This document shows, piece after piece, positions 55,459 through 63,150 of a stretch of DNA of 64,000 nt. Origin of the DNA: Kordia jejudonensis. GTDB taxonomy: Bacteria; Bacteroidota; Bacteroidia; Flavobacteriales; Flavobacteriaceae. Numbering within the stretch: the first letter of the stretch is position 1; every line of letters begins with the position of its first letter. The translations under genes were made by a program, and so were the position numbers. Where the stretch lies: the NCBI RefSeq assembly GCF_001005315.1, contig NZ_LBMG01000011.1, positions 62,001-126,000 on the forward strand, given 5' to 3'. The notes beneath the pieces were generated by a model that searched no databases, was not told the DNA's origin, and worked only from the letters and a program-made list of their open reading frames with translations.

Positions 55459-56915
55459 TGAATTTACGATACATCCAAGAACCATCATTACAATTCGGAG
55501 AAGGGCAACATTTATGTCCCAAATCAGGAATTTTTTCTTACAGCCCATATGATATAGATGAATTAGCTCGTCCTGATAAAATTACAATAGGTATTATTGG
55601 TAAACCTGATAGCATTGATATAGTCTTAGAATGGTTAAATGACTGTAAAACACATATCGAAGGTAAACTAGGCAAAAATGGAGCATCTCCACATCCTAAT
55701 TTATTTCTAAACTTTTGTGGTTTTAATAAAAGTATTGGTTTTAAATCAGAAATTGTATACGATGAAGGGTACAAAAGAAAAATAAATAATTCCGAATTCA
55801 CCGAAATAATAGAGTCGGATATTAATTTAGAGACACGTATTAAACTAATTGCAGATTTATATTTAAATGAAATAAAATTCTTGACAAAGAACAAAAGACC
55901 AGATGTTATCCTTTGTGTATTAAGTGATAATTTTATAACTCTAATTCAAGATTCAGAAATTCCAACGAATGATGAAGATGTAACTTCAAATTCAATTAAT
56001 ACTGATATTGACCAAGAAGTAATAATAAAAAAAGAACAAAATTTCAGACGTTACCTAAAAGCCAAAGCAATGCAGTACAACGTCCCTATTCAGATACTTA
56101 GAGACAAAATAGCTAAACCTTCCGGTGGTATGCAAGATCCCGCGACCATTGCCTGGAATTTTTTTACAGCAATTTATTATAAAGCATCTGGTACACCTTG
56201 GGCATTGATTCGAAAAGATGCATCAGATTCAACTTGTTATGCAGGAATAAGTTTTTACAAAAGTCGTGATTCTACTACTACCCAAACAAGTCTCGCTCAA
56301 ATTTTCAATGAGGTTGGCAAAGGGGTAATTCTTAGAGGAGAAGAAATTAAAATCGACAAAAAAGATAGGTCACCACACATGAGTGAGGAACAAGCTTTTA
56401 ATCTTCTATCAATTTCTTTAAGAGAATACTTTAAAGCAGTTAAGGTGTTTCCTAGAAGACTTGTTCTACATAAAAGTTCTAATTTCACCCCAGATGAGAT
56501 CTATGGTTTTAAACAAGCGACAAAACAAGTAAATATTTATCAAATTGACCTAGTGACAATTATGCCTTCAAAACTCAGACTATACCGCGAAGGTGATTAT
56601 GCCCCCTTGAGAGGTACTCATTTAAGGCTCTCAGATGATCGACATTTACTCTATACAAGAGGATCAGTTCCTTACTTTGAAACTTACACGGGAATGTATA
56701 TACCTAGCCCAATTGAAATTAGGCTTTTTGAACATGATGAGTCTCCAAATGTTATCTGTGATGAAATTTTAGCTTTAACAAAAATGAATTGGAATAATAC
56801 TCAATTCGACAGAAAGTTTCCAATAACCTTAGAATGCGCAAGAAATGTAGGAGAGATATTAAAATATTTAGAACCCGACGATGTAATGCAATTAAAATAT
56901 AGCTTTTACATGTAA
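55458..56915 (+). CDS. short prokaryotic Argonaute (MID-PIWI), catalytically inactive type
   Basis: The 485-residue protein lacks N and PAZ domains, as in short pAgos. The N-terminal half is MID-like (ITIGIIGKPDSID near 42) and the second half is PIWI-like (AIYYKASGTPWALIRK, then YAGISFYKSR near 260, LVLHKSSNFTPDEIYGF near 335, and PITLECARNVGEILKY at the end). The first catalytic Asp of active PIWI (in a GID-type motif) is replaced here by Ser (AGIS), so slicing is not expected. It would use a guide to sense invading nucleic acid and switch on the SMEK-APAZ partner. It is the last gene before the island's right end. Confidence 0.88.
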   Translation: MNLRYIQEPSLQFGEGQHLCPKSGIFSYSPYDIDELARPDKITIGIIGKPDSIDIVLEWLNDCKTHIEGKLGKNGASPHPNLFLNFCGFNKSIGFKSEIVYDEGYKRKINNSEFTEIIESDINLETRIKLIADLYLNEIKFLTKNKRPDVILCVLSDNFITLIQDSEIPTNDEDVTSNSINTDIDQEVIIKKEQNFRRYLKAKAMQYNVPIQILRDKIAKPSGGMQDPATIAWNFFTAIYYKASGTPWALIRKDASDSTCYAGISFYKSRDSTTTQTSLAQIFNEVGKGVILRGEEIKIDKKDRSPHMSEEQAFNLLSISLREYFKAVKVFPRRLVLHKSSNFTPDEIYGFKQATKQVNIYQIDLVTIMPSKLRLYREGDYAPLRGTHLRLSDDRHLLYTRGSVPYFETYTGMYIPSPIEIRLFEHDESPNVICDEILALTKMNWNNTQFDRKFPITLECARNVGEILKYLEPDDVMQLKYSFYM

Positions 56916-56942
56916 TTCATTATTATGCGTATTGAAAAAACA

Positions 56943-56970
56943 CAAATGTTTTACCTATGTTTTACCCAAA
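56943..56970 (+). repeat. right copy of the 28-bp direct repeat
   Basis: It matches 17246-17273 at 26 of 28 positions in direct orientation. It lies 39 bases inside the right att core. Confidence 0.5.
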
Positions 56971-56972
56971 TA

Positions 56973-57003
56973 AAAAAGCCGAAGTATAAAACTTCGGCTT
57001 TTC
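56973..57003. terminator. bidirectional terminator between the Argonaute gene and tRNA-Leu
   Basis: AAAAGCCGAAGT and ACTTCGGCTTTT form a 12-bp perfect stem with a short AT loop. It can end the Argonaute operon on the plus strand and the tRNA on the minus strand. Confidence 0.8.
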
Positions 57004-57009
57004 CTTTGT

Positions 57010-57057
57010 GTACTCGAGGTGGGAATCGAACCCACACTCCCGAAAGAACTGGATTTT
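57010..57057. repeat. attR core, inside intact tRNA-Leu
   Basis: The 48 bases are identical to 17093-17140 and cover the 3' part of the tRNA. Beyond 57058 only a few bases agree, so the crossover lies within or next to this block. Confidence 0.9.
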
Positions 57058-57092
57058 GAATCCAGCGCGTCTACCAATTCCGCCACTCGAGC
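57011..57092 (-). tRNA. tRNA-Leu(CAA)
   Basis: On the minus strand the 82-base cloverleaf has acceptor GCTCGAG/CTCGAGT, D arm GGCGGAATTGGTAGACGC, anticodon stem CTGGA/TCCAG with loop TTCAAAA (anticodon CAA), a long class II variable arm and T arm GTGGG-TTCGATT-CCCAC. CCA is not encoded. It is the integration site of the island and is intact. Confidence 0.95.
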
Positions 57093-57185
57093 TTCTTTTG
57101 TTTCTAAAGGAGTGCAAATTTAGAAAATATTTTTAATTCTTGCTTAAAAAAAGAAATAAAAGCTTTTAGAGTTGTAATAAATTTC

Positions 57186-57193
57186 TAAATTTG
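57186..57193 (+). promoter_or_regulatory. candidate -7 promoter box of prs
   Basis: TAAATTTG matches TAnnTTTG, 53 bases upstream of the prs ATG. A -33 box is not clear. Confidence 0.4.
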
Positions 57194-57246
57194 CACCTCG
57201 TTTTACACAACACAACAATTAACTAACTACTAAACAGAATATTAAA

Positions 57247-58188
57247 ATGTCTTATACTGTCCCAGAACCAAAGATTTTTGCCTGTACGCAAAGTGAAGAG
57301 CTAGCGCAAAAGATTGCAAAAGAGTATGGAGCAGAATTAGGAAAAGTTACGTTCTCAACATATAGTGATGGCGAATTTCAGCCTTCTTTTGAAGAGTCTG
57401 TTCGTGGTGCAAGAGTATTTATCATCGGATCTACGTTTCCAAACTCAGATCATTTGATGCAAATGCTTCTCATGTTAGATGCTGCCAAAAGAGCTTCTGC
57501 ACGTCATATTACGGCTGTACTTCCTTACTTTGGTTGGGCAAGACAAGATCGTAAAGACAAGCCAAGAGTTCCTATAGGTGCAAAACTAATTGCCAAAATG
57601 CTAGAAGTAGCTGGAGCAACACGCATTATTACCATGGATTTGCATGCAGATCAAATTCAAGGATTTTTTGAAAAACCTGTAGATCATTTATTTGCATCTA
57701 CCGTGTTTTTACCATATTTGAGAAAGCTAAATTTAGACAAGCTTACCATTGCTTCTCCAGATATGGGAGGATCAAAAAGAGCGTATGCCTATTCTAAGTT
57801 TTTAGAAAGTGATGTTGTTATTTGTTACAAACAACGTAAAAAAGCCAATGTAATTTCACACATGGAACTCATTGGAGATGTAACAGGAAAAAATGTTGTT
57901 TTAGTTGATGATATGGTAGATACTGCCGGAACATTAACAAAGGCCGCAGAAGTAATGATGGAAAAAGGAGCATTATCGGTACGTGCCATATGTACACATC
58001 CTATTTTATCAGGACAAGCGTATGAACGAATAGAAAATTCTAAATTAGAAGAATTAATCGTAACCGATTCTATTCCATTACGCCAAAAATCAAGCAAAAT
58101 CAAAGTCGTAAGTTGTGCGCATTTATTTGCAGATGTAATGCAAAGAGTACAAACAAACACTTCGATTAGCTCAAAGTTTTTAATGTAA
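57247..58188 (+). CDS. prs: ribose-phosphate pyrophosphokinase (PRPP synthetase)
   Basis: The 313-residue cytoplasmic enzyme transfers pyrophosphate from ATP to ribose 5-phosphate, making PRPP for nucleotide, histidine and tryptophan synthesis. Landmarks are FSDGEFQ-type substrate region (TYSDGEFQPS, about residue 39), the ATP-binding GWARQDRKDKPRVPIGAKL stretch near 97-115, MDLHADQIQGFF near 134 and the PRPP-binding loop VLVDDMVDTAGT near 218-229. Length matches the family. It starts the housekeeping stretch right of the island, followed after 25 bases by rplY. Confidence 0.97.
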   Translation: MSYTVPEPKIFACTQSEELAQKIAKEYGAELGKVTFSTYSDGEFQPSFEESVRGARVFIIGSTFPNSDHLMQMLLMLDAAKRASARHITAVLPYFGWARQDRKDKPRVPIGAKLIAKMLEVAGATRIITMDLHADQIQGFFEKPVDHLFASTVFLPYLRKLNLDKLTIASPDMGGSKRAYAYSKFLESDVVICYKQRKKANVISHMELIGDVTGKNVVLVDDMVDTAGTLTKAAEVMMEKGALSVRAICTHPILSGQAYERIENSKLEELIVTDSIPLRQKSSKIKVVSCAHLFADVMQRVQTNTSISSKFLM

Positions 58189-58213
58189 TTAATTATTAAT
58201 ATAAACTCAAACA

Positions 58214-58810
58214 ATGAAATCAATTACAATCAACGGATCTCAAAGAGAAAGCGTGGGTAAAGTGTCAACTAAAGCCTTACGTAATGCTGGAAAGGTTCCT
58301 TGCGTATTATACGGAGGAGACAACCCACTACACTTTTCAGCAGAAGAATTATCATTTTCTAAATTAGTGTATACTCCAAATGCGCACACAGTTGTGATTG
58401 CATTAGAAGACGGTACTACACACAATGCTATTTTACAGGACATTCAATTTCACCCTGTAAATGACAGAATTTTACATATCGATTTCTATCGTTTATTCGA
58501 CGATAAAGAAGTTACTATGGACATTCCTGTTTCCGTTAAAGGAGCTGCGCCAGGAGTAATGTCGGGTGGAGTTTTACGTTTAAACAAGCGTAAACTTAGA
58601 GTAAAAGCATTGCCTGCTAATTTACCTGATGTTATCGATGCTGATGTTTCTGAATTACAAATTGGAAACAAATTATACGTTACAGCATTAACAAATGATA
58701 ACTACAAGTTATTACATGCAGACAATACAGTAGTTTGCCAAGTAAGAATTTCACGTGCTGCAATGAAAGCTGCGCAAGAAGCTGCAAAAGAAGAAAAAGC
58801 TGCAAAATAA
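58214..58810 (+). CDS. rplY: 50S ribosomal protein L25/general stress protein Ctc
   Basis: The 198-residue protein is the long (Ctc/TL5) form of L25, which binds 5S rRNA. It opens with [20 protein letters not shown] and [10 protein letters not shown], typical of the L25 RNA-binding domain (1-92), followed by the beta C-terminal domain ([17 protein letters not shown] near 110) and an Ala/Lys-rich tail. It follows prs on the same strand and ends before a strong terminator. The prs-rplY-pth order is common in bacteria. Confidence 0.96.
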   Translation: MKSITINGSQRESVGKVSTKALRNAGKVPCVLYGGDNPLHFSAEELSFSKLVYTPNAHTVVIALEDGTTHNAILQDIQFHPVNDRILHIDFYRLFDDKEVTMDIPVSVKGAAPGVMSGGVLRLNKRKLRVKALPANLPDVIDADVSELQIGNKLYVTALTNDNYKLLHADNTVVCQVRISRAAMKAAQEAAKEEKAAK

Positions 58811-58833
58811 AAATAATTGATCTTCTGATCTAT

Positions 58834-58870
58834 AAAAAGCATTCCATATCGGAATGCTTTTTTATTTTTA
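58834..58870 (+). terminator. rho-independent terminator after rplY
   Basis: AAAAAGCATTCC and GGAATGCTTTTT form a 12-bp stem followed by TATTTTTA, 23 bases after the rplY stop. It lies between rplY and pth. Confidence 0.85.
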
Positions 58871-58888
58871 CACAAATTTTCAAAAAAC

Positions 58889-59530
58889 ATGTTTCAGTTT
58901 TTAAAAAAATTATTCAGTACATCTCATTCAAAAGTATCATTCAACGCAGAAGAAACAGATCCTATGAAAAAATTTCTCATTGTAGGTTTAGGAAATATTG
59001 GAAGTGAATACGAAAACACTCGACATAATATTGGATTTAAAATTCTAGACTTTTTTGCCAAAAAGGAAGAATTTACATTTGAAACCGATAAACTAGGCGA
59101 TATTGCTTCGTATAAGTTTAAAGGTCGAACGTTTATTCTTTTAAAACCAAGCACATACATGAACCTCAGCGGAAAAGCAGTTCGCTATTGGATGACAAAG
59201 GAGAAGATTCCTATTGACAATGTATTGATTATTACAGATGATTTAAATCTGGAATTTGGCACCATTCGCCTAAAAGGAAAAGGAAGCGATGGCGGACACA
59301 ATGGCTTAAAAAGTATTCAAGCACTACTAAACACTACGAAATATCCTAGATTCCGATTTGGAATTAGTGCCGAATTTGGCAAAGGAAAACAAGTAAATTA
59401 TGTGTTGGGCGAATGGACAACGGAAGAAAATGATAAGCTTCCAGAGCGACTTGAAAAAAGTGTGGAACTCATCAAATCGTTTGGAACAGCAGGAATTTCA
59501 AATACCATGAATAATTTTAACGGACAATAA
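58889..59530 (+). CDS. pth: peptidyl-tRNA hydrolase
   Basis: The 213-residue enzyme releases peptides from peptidyl-tRNA to recycle tRNA. The core begins MKKFLIVGLGNIGSEYENTR at residue 26, with catalytic His in NTRHNIGF (about 46), the MNLSGKAV Asn (about 92), Asp in DDLNLEFG (about 116) and GSDGGHNGLKS (about 134). The first 25 residues (MFQFLKKLFSTS) form an extension found in related flavobacterial proteins; ATG 58964 would give the core form. All active-site residues are intact. Confidence 0.95.
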   Translation: MFQFLKKLFSTSHSKVSFNAEETDPMKKFLIVGLGNIGSEYENTRHNIGFKILDFFAKKEEFTFETDKLGDIASYKFKGRTFILLKPSTYMNLSGKAVRYWMTKEKIPIDNVLIITDDLNLEFGTIRLKGKGSDGGHNGLKSIQALLNTTKYPRFRFGISAEFGKGKQVNYVLGEWTTEENDKLPERLEKSVELIKSFGTAGISNTMNNFNGQ

Positions 59531-59562
59531 AAAAAGAGAGAAGCATCACACTTCTCTCTTTT
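59531..59562. terminator. bidirectional terminator between pth and the metalloprotease gene
   Basis: AAAAGAGAGAAG at 59532-59543 and CTTCTCTCTTTT at 59551-59562 form a 12-bp perfect stem between the two convergent genes. Confidence 0.8.
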
Positions 59563-59589
59563 CAAATACATCAATAAATTGTCGGTTTT

Positions 59590-62500
59590 TTATTGAATAA
59601 TTATCTTCTTCACACTTACGCGTTCGCCATCATTTACACGAACTATGTACATTCCAGCGGAAGCTGAACTTACATTTAATTCTTCATTAAAATTTGATGT
59701 AGTACTGTCATATTTTTTCTCAAAAATTGAACGCCCACGAATATCAAATACCGTAATAGTTACTTTTTCTGTTGAACTTGATGTAAAGTTTACTGTAAAT
59801 CTTCCCTTTGATGGATTTGGCCAAATAGCGAAATCTTCAATCGTTGCATCAGTTACCGATAATGTGTTTTGAACATCTATACGGTAATCTTCTACCTCAG
59901 CATCTGCCCCATTTTCACATGACGTTGGATATACAATATTATTTCTTGCAGTATATTTAGTAGATACACGCATGGTAGTACTTCCTTCCAATGCGGTAGC
60001 AGGAACAGTAATCATCATTCCAGAGTTTGCAGTTGCTCCATTAGGAATATTATCTGCTTCTCCTAAGTCATATTCTTCTCCTGGATCATCAAAACTACAG
60101 TTCTGATTCCAATCAATCCACACTATAGTTTGTGTACGGTAGTTTCCGTCTGTATTTGCATTTACAGTAATTGGATACGATTGCTCTTTCGTAACATTTG
60201 CAATATCTGTTGCTGTGTAATCGCTATAACCAGAAGGCTTCGCAGAAATTCTGTTAATATCACTAAAATTAACTAATGTGGTACTCGTTGCAAAATCAGT
60301 ATTTGCGACAGAAGCACACACAGAACAGGTTTGTGTTGTAAATGAATACGTGTTAGAATAAGTTGTAGCTACACAATCGTTTGAAATGGCAACTCTCCAG
60401 TAATAGGTAGTTCCTAAGTTTAAGCCTGCTGGCGAATAACTTGTTCCTGTTACAGTTCCTGAGGCTATAATGTTTGAAAAACTAACATCTGTGGCAACTT
60501 CTACTAAATAATCATTTACAAAAGAATTTGCTGTCCAAGTCAAACTCGTTGATACTGGTATATTTGAACCTGAATTTGAAGGCGAAATTAATGAAACAGG
60601 TGTTAAACTTCCTGGAAAAACATTTAACAAAACATCTGCTCCTCTAGTAGTTGCACCAGAAGTTCCTTGTGCTGTAAATGTATAATTGCCCGCAGTTACC
60701 GATCCTGATCCAGCTATCGTTAAAGTTACCATTGTTCCATCTGCGGAAGCAGACGTAGGATTAAAAGTAGCCATTGCGCCTGCTGGTAAGTTTACGGTAG
60801 AAAAGTTAGTCGTACCACTAAATCCGTTAAAAGCGTTATAGGTAAATGTATATACTGCATTTGCTGGCTGACACGCAGTTTCGTCATTATCAGCAAATAC
60901 TAAAGCAAAATCAGGTTCTACTAAACTAAAATTACTTGAGTTCATCGCGTAGAAAATATTTCCTGCGCCTTCAACAATAATTCTAGCTTGGTTTGTTGGT
61001 GCCGTAATTGGTACTGTAATCGTGTGCGAACCATCATTTGGTACATTAGTAGCCAATGTTGTTGGAAAAGTTGCACCGCCATCTGTTGATAATAAAATAT
61101 TCACATTTGAAGTGTTAACAGGAGCTGCGTCTGTATTTGCTACATTCCATGTTATAGTTTGGCTCGTTCCCATTTCCCAACTTACGTTAGAAGCCTGAGA
61201 CGTTACGGTAAATGGTCCTGCTGATGTTGTCACTTGAATTGCTGTCAAATCAAAACTAGACTGTCCGCCTAATCCTGTTGCAGTTGGTTCTCTATCACGA
61301 ACGGTCAGTGCCCAATTCATAGTTCTATTTACGGTTGCAACAGTTTCCCAAGGACTATTTATCGTAGGGTTTGTTTGTGTCAACTGTCCAGAAGCTACGC
61401 TACTCAATTTTGGAATATATCTGTCTGGTGAACTTGTAGGAGACAATGATCTATTCATGGAACCGCTTGTTAATGTCGGTCCAAATGTGGTATTTGTTAC
61501 TTGTCCACTATCTGTTTGCTCCCAGCAATACGTTAATGCATCTCCGCCGTCTGCATCGGTAGCACTTCCTCTTAACACGTAAGCAGTTCCTTGTGGAATT
61601 GTATAATCGCTTCCTGCATTAGCATTTGGTGGATTGTTTGCTAGCATTGGCGAGTTGTTCGCATTCCAACAGGTTTGTGTTTCTAAATTATCTAACACTT
61701 GTTTGATACTGTGATAGTGAAAATATGGATCACTATTTTGCTGCACATTATTAGCTCCTGTAATTCCTGCATATCCCATTATTGTAGATCCACTTCCAGG
61801 TTCTGCATTTACACCTGTTCCTTCTGTATTAAAAGCCCATGTGTGGTTTGCTCCCATTTGGTGACCAATTTCGTGTGCTACATAATCAACATCAAATGTG
61901 TCTCCTTCAGGAATTCCATCAGCTGGAGATGTATACGCACTTCCTTTTTCAGTATCTGTAGTGGAAGCTGTATCGTCAGTACAAACACAACCGATACAAC
62001 CTGCATTTCCTCCGCCTCCAGAAGCTCCAAATAAATGCCCAATATCATATGCTGCATTTCCAATAGAACCTGTTAGGTAATTTTGCAGTTCAGTATTCCA
62101 TGCGCCTCCAGTTCCAACGTTTGCATTGGAATATGGATCTGTATTTGCGTTGGTAAATACCAACGTATTATTATTTGCAATTAGTTCAAAAGTTACTGCC
62201 ATATCTACTTCAAAAATTGCATTAACACGCGTCATAGAAGCATTAATTGCTGCCATGGCATCTGCAACAGTTCCTCCGTGGTATGCTGTATATTCTCCAG
62301 TTACAGAAATAGCAATTCGAAATGTTCGCAATACTTGATCGTCTGCATCTTCAGCGTGCGTGTCTACATCATCCACAAATCTATTTTGAACTTCGTCAAT
62401 AGTCGTACAACGAAAAACGTTTGTGGTAGCTGTTCGTGCATCTCTTGTGTATACTACATACGTAGCATTCGAATGATCTGGTTGCATAAAAACAGTTGGT

Positions 62501-62928
62501 GCATTGATATACGAAATCATCGTTTGTACACCTTTGTGAGAAATACTCAAGCGCAATTGTGCTCCGTAATTTTCTTCACTATATCCTATATAGGATTTAA
62601 TAGCGGGAAACGCTGCGGATAATTCAGGTGCAAAAACTGGCGCTTCATACATTTTAAAAGCTTCCAATCTTCCATCAATTCCTGGTACTTCAATAATTAC
62701 ATTTGAATCGTAGGTAAGTCCACGTAATGGCGCTTGTATCAAACGTTGTTTAAAAGTAGATTCGTCTAGTTCGTAAAAATGGACTTTTTCTTCGGATAAG
62801 TTGAATTTTGAAACGATTTCAGAATTCGTTACGGCTTCTTTTTTTGTCCAGTCATTATTTTGAGCGACTCCAAGAGTGGCGTTCAAAAATAAGCACACAA
62901 AGAAACCAAAGCATAAAACTTGCTTCAT
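59590..62928 (-). CDS. secreted reprolysin-like zinc metalloprotease with T9SS sorting domain
   Basis: The product of about 1112 residues from ATG 62928 has a signal peptide (QVLCFGFFVCLFLNATLGVAQ). A propeptide-like region and a reprolysin-like M12-type catalytic domain follow, with the zinc site HEIGHQMGANHTW (HExxHxxxxxH) near residue 356. After it come beta-sandwich domains (about 560-700), a fibronectin III-like unit (TPVSLISPSN...TYYWRVAIS, about 800-890) and a GEVED-type domain (WIDWNQNCSFDDPGEEY near 945). It ends with a T9SS sorting domain (AIWPNPSKGRFTV to KKIIIQ). It is a typical exported flavobacterial protease. An upstream ATG at 62994 is less likely. Confidence 0.93.
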   Translation of the reverse strand: MKQVLCFGFFVCLFLNATLGVAQNNDWTKKEAVTNSEIVSKFNLSEEKVHFYELDESTFKQRLIQAPLRGLTYDSNVIIEVPGIDGRLEAFKMYEAPVFAPELSAAFPAIKSYIGYSEENYGAQLRLSISHKGVQTMISYINAPTVFMQPDHSNATYVVYTRDARTATTNVFRCTTIDEVQNRFVDDVDTHAEDADDQVLRTFRIAISVTGEYTAYHGGTVADAMAAINASMTRVNAIFEVDMAVTFELIANNNTLVFTNANTDPYSNANVGTGGAWNTELQNYLTGSIGNAAYDIGHLFGASGGGGNAGCIGCVCTDDTASTTDTEKGSAYTSPADGIPEGDTFDVDYVAHEIGHQMGANHTWAFNTEGTGVNAEPGSGSTIMGYAGITGANNVQQNSDPYFHYHSIKQVLDNLETQTCWNANNSPMLANNPPNANAGSDYTIPQGTAYVLRGSATDADGGDALTYCWEQTDSGQVTNTTFGPTLTSGSMNRSLSPTSSPDRYIPKLSSVASGQLTQTNPTINSPWETVATVNRTMNWALTVRDREPTATGLGGQSSFDLTAIQVTTSAGPFTVTSQASNVSWEMGTSQTITWNVANTDAAPVNTSNVNILLSTDGGATFPTTLATNVPNDGSHTITVPITAPTNQARIIVEGAGNIFYAMNSSNFSLVEPDFALVFADNDETACQPANAVYTFTYNAFNGFSGTTNFSTVNLPAGAMATFNPTSASADGTMVTLTIAGSGSVTAGNYTFTAQGTSGATTRGADVLLNVFPGSLTPVSLISPSNSGSNIPVSTSLTWTANSFVNDYLVEVATDVSFSNIIASGTVTGTSYSPAGLNLGTTYYWRVAISNDCVATTYSNTYSFTTQTCSVCASVANTDFATSTTLVNFSDINRISAKPSGYSDYTATDIANVTKEQSYPITVNANTDGNYRTQTIVWIDWNQNCSFDDPGEEYDLGEADNIPNGATANSGMMITVPATALEGSTTMRVSTKYTARNNIVYPTSCENGADAEVEDYRIDVQNTLSVTDATIEDFAIWPNPSKGRFTVNFTSSSTEKVTITVFDIRGRSIFEKKYDSTTSNFNEELNVSSASAGMYIVRVNDGERVSVKKIIIQ

Positions 62929-63150
62929 AGGTTTTTTTAGATTAGGGGTTATTAATTTGACTGCCAAAAATTGACTTTTTTTAGAAATTGACATAATTTT
63001 TTCCTTTTTTTTCGATAATTAAAGGATATGGAGCGATGAAATATTTATTTTTATCTACGAAAAGATTCTTTTAATAGATCTTAAGATTATGATTGTAATT
63101 ACTATTTTTATGATCGGAATTAAATAGCTTTACAAAAAATACATTTGAGC

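Larger units (their letters stand above)
17093..57057. mobile_element. about 40-kb integrative mobilizable element inserted in tRNA-Leu(CAA)
   Basis: A 48-bp perfect direct repeat of the tRNA-Leu 3' part marks both ends (17093-17140 and 57010-57057). A full tyrosine integrase and excisionase-like HTH sit just inside the left end. The interior carries a replication-initiator-like gene, a VirD4-type ATPase, a relaxase with accessory genes and a RadC-like protein, but no visible T4SS assembly genes. It is therefore likely mobilized by a helper. Cargo comprises QatABCD, a short-Argonaute operon, an ABC/SLOG two-component operon, T9SS cargo proteins and a RiPP-like precursor. Outside the repeats the genes are ordinary chromosomal ones. 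The outer boundaries are seen directly; function as a single unit is inferred. Confidence 0.88.
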
